Source: Maylandia zebra (taxonomy: Eukaryota; Chordata; Actinopteri; Cichliformes; Cichlidae). From it: a DNA stretch of 64,000 nt. The stretch lies in contig NC_135187.1 in assembly GCF_041146795.1 (NCBI RefSeq), positions 18,448,056 to 18,512,055 of the forward strand, written 5' to 3'. The notes beneath the pieces are model-generated. The model had not been told where the DNA came from. It did no database searches and saw only the letters and a list, made by a program, of their open reading frames with translations. The position numbers were made by a program, and so were the translations under genes. Positions 12,471 through 24,890 of this stretch are shown one piece after another (positions within the stretch are counted from its first letter, which is position 1; each line of letters opens with the position of its first letter).

Positions 12471-13169
12471 ATGGGAGCGCTCGCCTGCTAAAACCCGAAT
12501 AACTTTTTATTCTCTCACTGGAACCCTCAGCCCGGCTCCCGGTTGCCCAGGTGACGCACTCTGTGGTTCACTTTCTGAATTTCATGCCACATCTGACCTG
12601 GTGAGCCCACATTTACCATTCCCATCTAATAGCTAGGTAGGGGGCGTGGCTCCTGCGACCCCCCCCCCAACAGCAGCAAGTCACGTGATACATGCTCAAG
12701 CCCAACCAATGAGGTGTCGAGAAAATGAGCTAAATGGGTGGTCTTTGACGTGTGATGTCATATCATGCTACTTTCCGTACCCAATTACTTTGAGCCACCA
12801 TTTTGATTGAGGGAGAAAGCGAAATGAGTAGGTTAGATGTCTTTAGGCTAGCAAAAGATTAAGTGTTAGGATTTTTTATTGTGTTTTACAGTTACAACTT
12901 GACAAAATGGCTAGTTACCATCATGTGGTAATTTATACCAACTGCGAAATCTTGTTACATATATTTTATAGATAGTTGTAGCTAACTGTAAAAGTTGATT
13001 AGAGCAATTTCCAGGTTAACAATTTTACCTTCAGCTTTTCCCGCCTACAGGTAATTCAAGCACAGCTTGAGCGCTGCGTTAACCACCTATCTGACTGTCG
13101 CCTGCATGCTAACCTTAACAACCAAGGTCAGTTTAGGCAAAAACTGGATGAAATATAAACATCAATAAT

Positions 13170-13900
13170 CTCTTCAACATGTCTGTGAAGGTTCTCAGTC
13201 ATCCAGGTCATCGTAGTCAAAGGAGCTTACAAAGAAAAGCATCTGGACTTCTTTAAGTTACTTGAAGACGTTTCACCTCTCATCCGAGAAGCTTCTTCAG
13301 TTCTAAGGTCAAATGGTGGAGAGTCCCAGATATAAACCTAGTGGCAGTAACCCCCCACAGAGGGACAAAAGGACTCCCTGATGATCCTCTAATCGCCTGA
13401 GCCAAGGTGTGAAACTGGGTGTGGGTCCCAATCAGCCAGAGTTTCGGGTGAGTTCATTGTGAAACCTGGCCCCACCTTATCATGCGAATTCCTGAGATCA
13501 GATGGCCCAGGATGTGAGTGGGCGTTAAGGCGTCTGGGAAGGGATCTCAAAACTGGATTATAGATGGCAGACAGTTGGTGTCTTAAACCACCGCCTCTGT
13601 TCAAAGATGGTCGCTCACAGTGGACATAGATGGCTTCTTTCACTCCTCTTTCAAACCATCTGTCCTCTCTTTCCAAAATGTGAACATTGGCATCCTCGAA
13701 AGAGTGTCCTTTATCCTTAAGATGCAGATGGACTGCTGAGTCTTGTCCTGTGGAGGTGGCTCTTCTGTGTTGTGCCATGCGCTTGTGAAGTGGCTGTTTG
13801 GTCTCTCCGATGTAGAGGTCTGGGCATTCCTCGCTGCACTGTACAGCCAAGAAAAGAAGTCCAGACGCTTTTCTTTGCAAGCTCCTTTGAATCTCTTCAA
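13170..13900 (-). mobile_element. Penelope-like element fragment with GIY-YIG endonuclease
   Basis: The minus-strand frame 13389-13880 encodes AVQCSEECPDLYIGETKQPL and HKRMAQHRRATSTGQDSAVH. This is the GIY-YIG core with downstream Arg and His residues, as in the C-terminal endonuclease domain of Penelope-like retroelements. The reverse transcriptase part is absent. Downstream (to about 13170) is the matching untranslated tail with an imperfect palindrome-like stretch. A 5'-truncated, inactive copy is most likely. It lies between adnp2 and azin1. Confidence 0.7.
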
Positions 13901-13929
13901 CAGTCTCTTCTTTGTAATGGCCTGATAAC

Positions 13930-16900
13930 CAACACTTGCATTGCCTGATTTAGGCTCACACCCAAGTCAGATACTGCAAACAGAATGGACACACGAAGTG
14001 CCATACTTACACATATAATGACTGTACTCCAATATGTATCTCTAAGGCTAACAGCTAAGTTAGATTAGCATTGTCTCCAACCCAAAGTTAGCGAAGACAA
14101 AGATTTCCATTCTTTTTCTTTGCGATTTCCTTTGCTCATACCAACAAAAGGGTGTTCACTTTAGACCAATTAGCAATGGTCCAATCAGAGTTGCTCTATT
14201 TGTGCAGTCAAAGAGTGGATGATGTGAATCGCTCAAGCATATAATTTCAGATCGATCGAGTCTGTGGTAACCTTGAATTTAAGCTATTTTCTCTGCATTG
14301 CTGTGTGTATTTTCCCCTTGCAGACCATTTAGGTGCAAGATTTTATTCATTTATTTTTTATTACAATCAGATCCACTGCTGTCAAGCACAATGCCCAATT
14401 CATCAATACACACTCCAAACACAATGGAAAGCACTGTGCATGATCCATCTGCTGATCTATTCATCTTTTAAACCAATTAAAATGCAAGCAACACTTCTCT
14501 AATGAACACTTGAGGCACATGAGACACTTGATAGGAGCTGTAATGATCCCCGTTAGACAAATACATCCCTCAGATTAACTCGATTCTGACGTGCAACATC
14601 GAGGAAATAATTCAGCATCTTTAATTCACTCTGAAGTGTATTTATTCTGAGGAAATAACTTTGCACAAAACACATCAATATTTCCTTCGTGCCCCAGTGC
14701 TTCTTATGGTCTGCACTTAAAACATCTTTCTTATAAATATGTAATTATCAAAATTACACCCTGTTTTGTATATTGTCATGGATCTTACTGGAAGCTTCAG
14801 AGAACACTAAGAGGTCCGAGCTGGGTGTCTCATTCACTGACAGGGCATGCAAGGTAATTTACAAACAGTGAGGGCAGGGGTTTATCCATTTTATCCAGTG
14901 TACTCTCAGCGCAGCTGTGGCCGCACTGGCATTCTGATCTGAAGGATCAGCTCTTAATTTGATCTAAGTGCTGAAAATGAACCACACTGCTTGAACACAT
15001 ACGCAAATGTTGCAATGTATGGTGGAAACACAACACTGTACAGGTTGAACTCAACTGTAATTTTTGTAATGTTTAGGATGAAATCCCGCAAGCGGGTCAG
15101 TTTTCATTATAACAGGACCCACAGCAGCAAGTGATTAAAAGCTCCTTTCTGTCTAAAGATGCAATGCAGTGTGATAAACTGCTGGAGTGCTTCTAGTGGA
15201 CAGCCAGCAAATGGTTATTACCCTTCCCCTCAAATATATTTGCACTGTCAGTTTAGTGCTGAAAAGATAGCATTTCTCCAATGGGAAAGCTAGGATCCAT
15301 AACTAACTTCAATAGACCTAAATTACTTTACCAGCATACTATTAGGATACGCAGACCACTAAAAAATATGAATAAAACTGTTAATTCTAGTTGGACAAAA
15401 TCTAACTAGGCATGGTCCATGAGTATTAACAGCCAAAATTTTAGCTTTTTTCCTTTTTGAGAGCCTTTTAATTGATGCGGAGGTCCAATGACATCACCCC
15501 ATTTTAATTTGGTAAATACTGCAAAACTAATGCCATTTTAACCTAAATTTTAATTAACAAGCAAACAAACTGAAGTAACACCAGGGAAAAAAAAAAACTA
15601 ACCAAAAAAGTAATAAAGTATTTGATCAACATGAGCAAGGGAAGGCTTGGACTGAGACCCAGGTGACGACGTAGGAATATTTGCAACTTCCCACATCTTG
15701 CACTGGACAAATAGTCCACATATTATTTTAGCTTAAAAAAAAACAAAAAAAAAAAACCCACAAACTTTTTTTTTTTAAAAACACCAATAACTAAAAAAAT
15801 AAATGTAAGAATAATACTGGTTGGTGCAGCACATTCTTGGCCGTTTAACACATCAACTTATTTCAGTTTTTAGTTCAAGTCTACTTTTGTTAACTAGCAT
15901 TCAATTTTTGTTAACTTTATTAACCACAAGATTCGTGTTAGGTGTTTGTAGTTTTTACAGAGTAAAAATGAGGTGATGTCACTAGATCTGTGAATCACTT
16001 AAAGGCCGGGTTTCTCTATAACTAGGCTGTTGTAGTAGTTTTCTTCAGATTTAAAGAGTCTGTATATCCAAGTAAAGTTATTGTCTTCAAAATAACCCTA
16101 GCTGTGGGATGCAGCAAATTGCTAAAGCTCCAAATTATGCTGGCTTACAGGAACAATGTTGTATTTCCAGTCCCTCCACCCACCAATGCCAAAAACCACA
16201 CAAACACCAGATGAAATGATTTCAGTCAGAAATGTATATTAAATTAATCACTTATTACTTTAACGAGCACAATGTACAGTCAAAGAACAGGCTATGGTCC
16301 ATTAGTGCCTTAGACAAGCAAATTAATACATTAGTCACTCATGACACACAGGGGCGAGAGTTGATTTAAAAAAAACAAAACAAAAACAAAAAAAAAAACC
16401 AAAAAAACAAAACCTGATGCTTCAGGTCATCTTTAACATGAGTGAACATGTAGCTGTAGAGGAGACTGTGCAGGAAGTCCCTCGACTTCAGAGGCATGAA
16501 AGGTCTGTCCATGTTATTTATCATTTGCACTGCCCCAGAGAGGTCTGTGTACAACTAGCATCTCTCACTTTAAAGATACAGACATGTACATCCATATCTG
16601 ACACATACAAATCATTTGTGTTTGAGCATGTGTCAAAAGAAGAAAAAAATAAAAAATAAAAATTGAGAGAGAGAGAAACCCCCCTCCTTCCTTTGTTGGT
16701 TTTCAGAGCCAGCAAAGGAGCTAGTGAACAAGGTCCAAATCCCCTCGACAAGTGTCACAGTATTTTTCCTTTAACCCACATAAGATTTTGTGCCTTTTAA
16801 ACCAGATTAACCTCTGAGAGAAAGGAGTGCACTGAATACAGTGTCCCTGTATCCAAGCTACAGCTCAGCACAGAGGGAATCTCCTACAGTAATTCCATCA

Positions 16901-17764
16901 GGGCTTTCGAGTAAAAGGAAACCACTGAGGTCACAAATGGAAATCACAGCACACGTAATCCATGTATCATTTAGAAAACAAAAAAACAAACAAAAACCCA
17001 ATAACTTATCACAAAAACACTTAAATGGGCCATTGCAATAATACCTGGGCAATAAACACACAAGGATGGAGCTTTAAATTTGCCCAAATTATATCTGAAT
17101 CCAATAAATATTAAAAACAAAAACAAGATGCATTGAGTGAATTGCAATACAGAAAAATACATCATTGTCATTATTTCATTTAAGCAGCGCCAAGTGAGGA
17201 GTCCGAGGTGCAGAGTCCTCACGTGGCAGTGATTCTTTTAAACACTTCAAAAATTGCCTACAGACCAAATATACTGTTCTCAGACACAGGAGCTACACAA
17301 CTATTGATAGGTAATCAATACAAAGCATGTGATTCAATGGATCTAAATCAATTGTACATTTTGTAAACTGAATTTTAATTAGGAAACAAAACCACCCCAA
17401 ACATATGGGGGGGGAGGGGGTCCCATCTCCAAAGAGTCATCCATTTTGTTGCATAATGTCATAAAAGCTTGGGCAAGAGTTCTTTTAGCAAACAGATTAA
17501 AGTCGCAAAGAGTCAAAACTAGGGTCATCTTCCAGGAAAAAATTTGAACTGAGGTATCAAATAACCAACCGTGTGTCATTGCTGGAGGTACAAAAGTGAA
17601 ATTCTGGAAGAAATTACAGGACACTGCTGTTTTCCAAAGCGGCTGGAATGTTGACCACATTTAACCCCTCATCCCAAACACCACACTGACCTCTCCTCTC
17701 ACACAGTGAAAGCAGAGGTAAGGCAGATCTGTGCAATAAAATATGGGACAGAGGCCGAGGGTAC
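13930..17764. other. Intergenic region and azin1 3' UTR
   Basis: There is no supported gene. The right part (perhaps 17370-17764) should be the azin1 3' UTR: a minus-strand ATTAAA lies near 17372, but the polyadenylation site is not certain. The rest contains A-rich runs (15721-15790, 16370-16410) and unique-looking sequence without long frames. Confidence 0.4.
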
Positions 17765-20204
17765 TTAGGGACTGTACGGGAGAAACGAGAAGTTCTTCAT
17801 GGCGCCACCCAGTGTCACGCCGGCCTCCTGCATTTCGTACCTGAGGACAACAGTGTGACGATCAATTCTCTTAATGTCTTGTTGCTACATTTTCATGAGT
17901 GGCAGACACCAACGCACTCACCAGTCAGAGGTGGAGACTGTGTAGTAGATTGGCAGTGGGGGGGCAGTGGAGAGGCAGCTTAGGTCCTCTAGGCCGCACA
18001 CCCCCATGTTGGAGAACAGAAGCCAGTCTCCCACACTGAGCTCTGGTAGTAGGCAGCGCTCCACCACCTGGTCTAAGGGGTCCAGTGAGGGCCCCCAAAG
18101 GCTGCTGGCATACATTGCCTCCTCAGCACACAACACACGCTGGGGGGCAACAAAACCCATCAAAACAGGCAAAAAACAGACAACAGTAACCATGTGCGTG
18201 CTATCACATGATCTATTCAGTCATGAATTGAGTTTAGTCTCCTCTACTAACCTTGTGTACTGACGGGGCAGGGATGGAGTTTCCCAGCAGCTTGCGGCCA
18301 AATGGACCATAAACACCCTCATTCATGTAGTACAGGAACTCAGTATCCTCATTGTTCTCACCTGAGTGAATACATTAGATAACCATTTTAGAAATCTAAA
18401 ACAAGAGTTACTTCAACTAGTTTGGTTCTGATTGTATGAAAAGTTAAATAATCACAACCTCAGAGAGTAAAGTAACTCACCTTGAGCTAGGCTGTCCCAG
18501 TGGCGAGTCACCACCTTCTTGCCCATAATGTTGACAGCCAGGCTGAAGGCGGAGGCCACGTAGAAGCTGCCCGGCTGGGCCAAGACCTGCACACCAGAAA
18601 GCTGGGGGAAGTAGGCATCCAGCAGTGGCCTGACTGCAGTTTCAACCTGCATACAGTGAACAGACAGATCAGATATTTTCAGATTAAAAAACAAAAAGAC
18701 AAAAATAAAGGACTGGATCATAGGAATAAATGCTTTTGCTTATTAGCTAATAATAAGCTTCTTGCTAATAAAGCAGTTAAAAAGAAGATTGAAGCATTTC
18801 TAAATGAGTCACTTCAGTTCACTACTTGCCTGTTTCAGCTGAAACTCTGAGCCAGTAAATCCACCACCAATGTCAAGGATGTTCATGTTAAACCCCACTT
18901 CCACCTGAGTAGATACAGACAGTTGTCATATCAGATAAAGTCATTTCAAGACAGAATACTGGGGGGTGGGGAATCAAGTTAATATATGTCTACTACTAGA
19001 GTTATGATTTCATAATTAGGACAGCACTCACCCCCATGTCAAACACACAGCGGGCATCTGACAGTGCATGGGTGTAGGCCTGTTGCAGGTCCTGGCAGGA
19101 GCTGGGGATGTGGAAGGTTACCCCCACCACCTCGACTCCCAGCTCCTTGGCTGCTTCCAGCAGGTGCCGGCAGCTCTTGAGAGAGGAGCCGAAGGTCATG
19201 CTGGTCTCAGCCGCGTGGGCCTCTGTGGTCAACTGCAGCAGCAACCTGGAAGGGGTGGGAGGGGGGGTCAGATGCATTTTAAATTAGACCATGGATCTTC
19301 TTTTGGACTTTGCGTTTATTAAAAAAAAAAAAAAAGTTTGCTCATTTACTTTGCATTAGGATGCAGACGGGCAATCTTGGACAACTCTGCCTCATTTTCA
19401 CACACAAGATGCTGGATGTTGTTCTTGGCAGCATACTTGATGTGTGCCAGTTGCTTGAACACACTTGAGAGGATGATGCTTTCCGGTGGTACACCATGAT
19501 CCAGCACCAGGCTCATTTCAGCCTGCAGGTAATAGGATGCACAAAAATAATAAATAAAATAAATAATTAAATAATACCACACACTCATTAAAACAATCAA
19601 AAGCAGTACTAAATGCGTTGCATAAGTTGAAAGGATAACAGTCATCAGCTGACTACCAATCAATGATGCTTGTAATGTAATTTCCCTTAAAAAAAAAAAA
19701 TGAAGTGCTTACATAAGAGGATGAAGCACTTTGCAGCTTAAAAATAATTACTGACTGAGTCAAAACTACATGAAAAAGCTTACCTTGTTGGCGCAAATGA
19801 AGCCCAGGCCCAAGGATGCCAGCAATTCAATGACTGCAGGGCTGCTGTTGCACTTGACTGGGTAGTAGGGCTGCACATGTGGCACCAGGCTCTGCCAGCA
19901 CAAATGCTGTCGCATCAGTGCACCGAGATCACCCACCACAAAAGCACTTTTCTCCACCTGAGAAATCAGAAAGAAGGTAGGGTGCAGGTAAACAAATTTA
20001 TCAAACATGTATAACTACAAATCCCATCAGATTAAGTAACTCACTGATGCAAAATAGAATTCAGGGATAGCCTCAAGAGAGTGTTATAGAAGCTGAACTG
20101 ACCAGAGCCTGTTCACAGATGTGTGCATCAATGACATCTTCCAGAGTCACTCCTCCCTCCAGTAGTTCAATGATGTAGCTGGGTTGGTCAGTGAGTCCTT
20201 TCAT
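17765..20204 (-). CDS. azin1: Antizyme inhibitor 1 (catalytically dead ornithine decarboxylase homologue)
   Basis: Nine coding exons are 20103-20204, 19784-19957, 19350-19522, 19032-19245, 18830-18904, 18481-18646, 18252-18361, 17922-18139 and 17765-17840. They give 435 aa (human about 448) with phases consistent throughout. The start [15 protein letters not shown] matches the MKG start of AZIN1. ODC-fold landmarks are [19 protein letters not shown] (PLP-lysine region), an antizyme-binding-like segment [12 protein letters not shown] (exon 19350-19522), LDIGGGFTG and SSLWGPS. The tail [19 protein letters not shown] is AZIN1-specific and unlike ODC or AZIN2. The ODC catalytic Cys (WGPTCD in ODC) is Leu here (WGPSLDPLD). 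Known role: binds antizyme and frees ODC, raising polyamines. The intron after 18830 has a GC donor. Translational control by the leader is described separately. Confidence 0.95.
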
Positions 20205-20205
20205 C

Positions 20206-20235
20206 TCAACCGTATTCCGTTAATCCGACAATCAT
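20206..20235 (-). promoter_or_regulatory. Short AUG uORF ending one base before the azin1 start
   Basis: In the last leader exon (20205-20300), ATG at 20233-20235 opens a nine-codon frame (MIVGLTEYG). Its TGA (20206-20208) is followed by a single G and then the main ATG, giving TGAGATG. A ribosome that reads it would terminate right beside the main start. Whether it is translated is not known from sequence. Confidence 0.6.
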
Positions 20236-20558
20236 AAAGAGCAGATAAACAAGTCAGGGGGTCACGACTGAGCCAATGGGTCCTGCCGGTATGCAACAAA
20301 CTGGAGAGAAGAGGGAAGAGACCAAAAAAAACCAAACAAACAAAAAAACAAAAAAAAAAACAAAAAAACCACACACACACAGAAGAAGAAAGGAATATAT
20401 GACTATGGCCTTTAAAAAAACCCAAACAAAACAGCTTTGTGTGCAGAATTGAGTCCTTCTCCCACACACACCTTCACTATAAAAATGCATGCATCTTTGT
20501 GTATAAGACACACATAGCTACTCACATGGACAAGTCAGGAGATGGACCTGTCCCTTTA

Positions 20559-21490
20559 TCAGCTAGGATCCCAAGGTGGCTCAGCGTTGAAGTTAAAGTG
20601 CTCCCGGTAAAGAGCCGCCCCTAGGCCCTCTGGGTAGCGTTCATACACCTGTGCAGAGACAGGGGAGCCCTGAAGTACAAGCACTCAGTATTAGATATAG
20701 ATCCAGAGGAAAGACACTTTCAGGAAACATGTAGCACAGCGTTCTTAAGGAGGCTCAACAATCCTGATTGTTGCTTTTGATGTTTAGGTCTTATCTATTG
20801 AATATTTGTCATGGGTCAAAACCTGAATGACACAACACCCCTATCGGTTCAGTTACACCCGACTTAATGCCTGTAACTGAACTACTACCCCTGTCGTTAG
20901 TGTTTTTATGGCTGCTGGTACTCCTTACGCGATAGACGTCCAAATAAAACACGCGCATGCGCTGTAGTACTCACAACAGTGTCACAACTTGACAAATTGA
21001 GTATTATTTCAATGCGCAGACAAAGCATAACCCCTAACTAGAGCAAACTGATGTAATACGTTACATTTGACTAGTTAAAAGATATTTGTATTGCTCAAAG
21101 GAAACGCCATTGTGACAAAACACACTGCTGAAAGGTTCATGGAAACGACAGAACCGCTAACTGACGACGGAAGGAGCTTACGTTAGAGCTGGGTGTCCTT
21201 AAAATTTCAATAACAAGCCGCTAAATGACACAATAAACGAATAAAAGCTACATAGTGGTGCCGTGACTGCGTCACAATTTCTTAATACATTGAGTTGAAC
21301 ACGAAAACACCCGGAAAACACATATTTCAATATGTGGCTCGGTCATGTGCAGCAAGAAGGCAGAAAGACGAGCCCGCCATGTTACGTCCGCCCGCTGAAC
21401 CCAAAGAACTCAATCGAAGTACTTCGCTGTACTTACGTGAGATAACGGCCAGAAGGTTTTGGAAAATCGTCTTCTCTTTTTCGGCGGAAT
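20559..21490 (-). promoter_or_regulatory. azin1 upstream conserved coding region (uCC), AUU-initiated, PPW arrest motif
   Basis: Exon 1 (ends 21437, donor GTAAGT) and exon 2 (20526-20648, acceptor CTGCACAG) join to give one 47-codon frame. It begins ATT at 21488-21490, starts IPPKKRRRFSK, passes through VYERYPEGLGAALYREH and ends NAEPPWDPS then TGA (20559-20561). A TAG closes the frame upstream, and I see no AUG or other near-cognate start before the ATT. Known biology of vertebrate AZIN1: high polyamines stall ribosomes at this PPW. Queued ribosomes then raise initiation at the weak AUU, lowering AZIN1 synthesis. All key parts are present here. About 129 leader bases separate its stop from the main ATG. 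Confidence 0.88.
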
Positions 21491-21492
21491 TT

Positions 21493-21546
21493 TTAAAGAG
21501 TAGTGGGCACAATGATATAAGAAAGAAAGACGGCTGTTTTTGCCAT
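21493..21546 (-). promoter_or_regulatory. AUG uORF ending two bases before the uCC AUU
   Basis: ATG at 21544-21546 opens a 17-codon frame (MAKTAVFLSYIIVPTTL). Its TAA at 21493-21495 is followed by two A bases and then the ATT start of the uCC. It counts only if transcription starts upstream of 21546, which the sequence suggests but does not prove. Confidence 0.45.
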
Positions 21547-21649
21547 ATGTCTAGGCGAAGAACGCGCGTCGCTCGAGTAGTGTCTTCTCTGCCTGAGAGT
21601 GGGGTGGAGATAGACTGGAAAAGGAGGCTGGGGAAGAGGAAAAGGTAAT

Positions 21650-22920
21650 CAACGGCTCGTGGGCGTGGCTTGAACGTTCAGTTTGACCAATTAACGCTCT
21701 GCATTCGTGAGCGCATACCAAATACGCATTTCCGAAAATTATACAGGCTGCAGTACATCTGTGATGTTTTTTCAGGTTGCATAACCATAAACTTTCCAAA
21801 CAAGGCCACCCAGTAAATGAGCTCAAGAATACAACTGCTCCGTTTGTCAGGGAACAGCTCACACGCACTTTTGTGGTTGCTACAGAGCTATAGCTGCTAT
21901 ATTTTATATTTAGGAAAATATGTATAGGAAAATACTATGTATAGGGCATAAACGCTATGTAAAATAATAAACAGAATGTCAAAACAATATTTTCTAGAAA
22001 GCAGTAATTGTTTTTAAATGTCACATTTGTCAAAAGATATCAGCAATCAGCATCTGTCTAATTTCCAGAGATAAATAGTATTGCTCAGGCGTGGCTGAAA
22101 CTTTGCACCTGCTTTGTGTTTAGTTCAGCAGTTCGCTGTGAATGAACAACGAACACAACAGATTAAAATAACATATTTTCTTGATTTCTGTTGAATGCAG
22201 TATTTAAACGCTCTGTGAGTGTGCCAGTAAGGGTCTGCTGTCTGCATCAAACTTGTGAGAAAAAGGAAGAAAATACCTGAACATTACCACAGCAAGTTTT
22301 TATCACATTAGTGGAAAAACACACAGACCAGATGAAAATAGCTATCTGTGCGGAGTGTATACTTTTATATCTATGGTTTTCATTTACTGATTATCTTCCA
22401 GTATTCTGTTTAGCCAAAGAGAAAACTTCTGGTCTTATTAGCATTACGACTAAACACAAATGCGCTGTAAAATGTAAGCAACCGTCTTTGCATATAAAAA
22501 TCACATGGACAAGGCAGGAGATGTCCGACTATTAGTTATAGAATTCCAAAATGGAATTATTTCTAAACATATTAATGCAAATATAAATTATACTTATAGC
22601 CATGCTGGTCAATTTCCAAAGTACATTAAAAAACAATATGCAATAAATATGCCATCACTGTGGATTCTTTGCACCTGTTGGCAAATACCTTCAGATTATT
22701 TGCTATCTTTATGAAAGTCAATGGTGACAAAACAAAGCACATTAAATTTACAATAGTATAATAGTAAAATAGTGTGCTTTGGATTTCTGTTAATTGCAGC
22801 ATTTCTGCCTGTAACCAATTTCAATTTGTTTGATCTTTTTCTTTGGTGTAGTGGTTTAAATACTTATCTGTAAAGAAAAGAAACTAACAGGCTGAATGGT
22901 GAACCACAGCTGAATAATAT
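21650..22920. other. azin1 upstream flank, no gene seen
   Basis: This holds the likely azin1 promoter side (about 21550-21750, more CpG) and then A/T-rich unique-looking sequence. Short frames such as 22311-22535 look like chance. Confidence 0.4.
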
Positions 22921-22939
22921 ATTATCAAGTCCAAGTTAT

Positions 22940-23553
22940 GTTTAGTCAGTTTTTTTCAGTATTTTGTATTATTTTGTATTAATTGTTGTCTGTTGTGGCT
23001 GTATTGACAGTGTGCATGTAAAGATCTATGCTGTTGCATGCTGGGGGAGCAGGCTGAGGGTCGCAGATGCCAACAGACTTAATAAACTGATCCGTAAGGC
23101 CAGCAATGTTGTGGGGATGGAGCTGGACTCCCTCAAGGTGGTGTCGGAGAGGCGGATGCTGTCCAAGATAAAGACAATGTTGGATAACACCTCCCACCCA
23201 CTCCATGACATGTTGGTCAGTCACAGGAGCTCGTTCAGTGAGAGACTGAGATTACCGAAAAGCACCACTGAACGACACAGGAAATCATTCCTGCCTGTGG
23301 CCATCTCCCTGTACAACGCATCCACTTAACACACTGTTTGCTGCTACAACTACACATGTTTCTTTTCCAAATATTTATTTATAAGTGACTTATGTATGTA
23401 TGTATGTATATATATGTATATATTGTACTATTCTTAGTTAGCGTATTGTCTGTCTTGTCTTAATGTTGGTTTAAAATGGAGCACTGTAACAAAAAATAAT
23501 TTCCCCCAGGGATCAATAAAGTATTCTGATTCTGATTCTGATTCTGATTCTGA
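22940..23553 (+). mobile_element. LINE 3' end with (ATTCTG)n tail
   Basis: The frame at 22964-23329 encodes CWGSRLRVADANRLNKLIRK, VSERRMLSKI, HPLHDMLVSHRSSFSERLRL and the ending SLYNAST. This is the C-terminal segment of a very common fish jockey-superfamily (Rex1/L2-like) reverse transcriptase. It is followed by AATAAAG and five hexamer repeats ending at about 23553, the element's 3' tail. The 5' part including RT is missing. The left border is approximate. Confidence 0.8.
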
Positions 23554-24628
23554 AGATGGATGCATCCCCACTTCAGAATAAATCTAACTATGGGTTACCT
23601 GAAGCTGAACGTGAACCTGAGGCCAAACATCAGAGAATGTATGCATGGGAATAAGGCCCGCACTTGTTAAACTTGATTAAAAGGGTATCTAATTAAGTCA
23701 TACCCACTCAACCTGCCCTGTCTTTAGGTAGCCACCTGAGTCTTTTCCTAAAGCTTTGCTTGGTCACTCACACTTTTATGACACTGAGAACACAAAACAT
23801 GCAAACAAAACACGCTCCCCGTTTCAGTTGTACACGTTTTGGTATTGGTGCTTTCGTCACGTGATGAAATAAGATGTGAGAGTTCTTCAGAATGTTCTGT
23901 TCTTTGATCCTCAAGATCTGTCACGGTCATCATAGCCTTATTTTAGCTGCGATAATTTCAGCTTAAAAGGGATGTAAAATTAATTTCAACAAACACACAG
24001 TTCAGTATGACGCTAAAGCACTGGAACACTGCAAAGATAAGTGCGGAAACACAGCCTGCAGGCACTTTAGTCGTATGACTTTCTGTTGCACCCAACCAAC
24101 GTGTTGCACGTCTTCACCCGTGTGTTTGTAAACAGCGTAGAGGTCCTAGAGCGCTTATCTTTGCTTTATGACACTGCAGTAGACACAATGTTCACAAAAC
24201 AGCATGACCCAGAAATGCTTAACCAAACAACATGGAAACTGTTTTGCACATATTGCAGAAACAGCTAAACAAATGACTGTACTTCTGAAAAATTACTCTA
24301 AAGCTTACTCTAAAACTTCAAAGTCTATTTGGGCAATTTGGACAAGAAAACCATCAACTGAAGTATAAAAGTATGTGCTTCAAGTTTCATATCGGGGCCC
24401 ATGGGGTCAGGAGTAAATTAGATCTAGTCACTGTTTGTAGCAAATAAATTCAATTTGCCACCATAACTAACAAATATTTTCAAAGTTAACACACTTTCCA
24501 TTGTGTGAAGACTGCAGTAAGAAATCTGCAGGGATGTTTCATGTGCTCACTGCAGTTTAAGTAGTGTTACTAGAAATATTAAGACAGAAATGGCAGTATC
24601 ACATTTTAAAGGGCCCGATGACTAAAAT

Positions 24629-24890
24629 GCACTCACTGGCCACTGTGTTAGGTACACTTGCTCAACTGCTCATTAAAACAAATATCTAATCAGCCAGTCA
24701 CATGGCTGGAAATCAGTGCATTTAGGTCAAGATGACCCACCGAAGTTTAAATTGAGCATCACAATGGTGGGAAGAAAAGGTGATTTAAGTGACTTTGAAC
24801 GTGGCATTGCTGCGGGTGTAAAATGGGCTGATCTGAGTATTTCAGAAACTCTACTGGGATTTTCCAATGCAACAATCTCTGTAAGTGCAG
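24629..24890 (+). mobile_element. Tc1-like transposon fragment
   Basis: It begins with CACTCACTGGCCACT, the same terminal repeat as the longer copy at 40768. The frame MVGRKGDLSDFERGIAAGVK continues with SISETLLGF, the helix-turn-helix end of a Tc1-like transposase. It stops after the first DNA-binding helices; the catalytic DDE part is absent. Confidence 0.75.
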
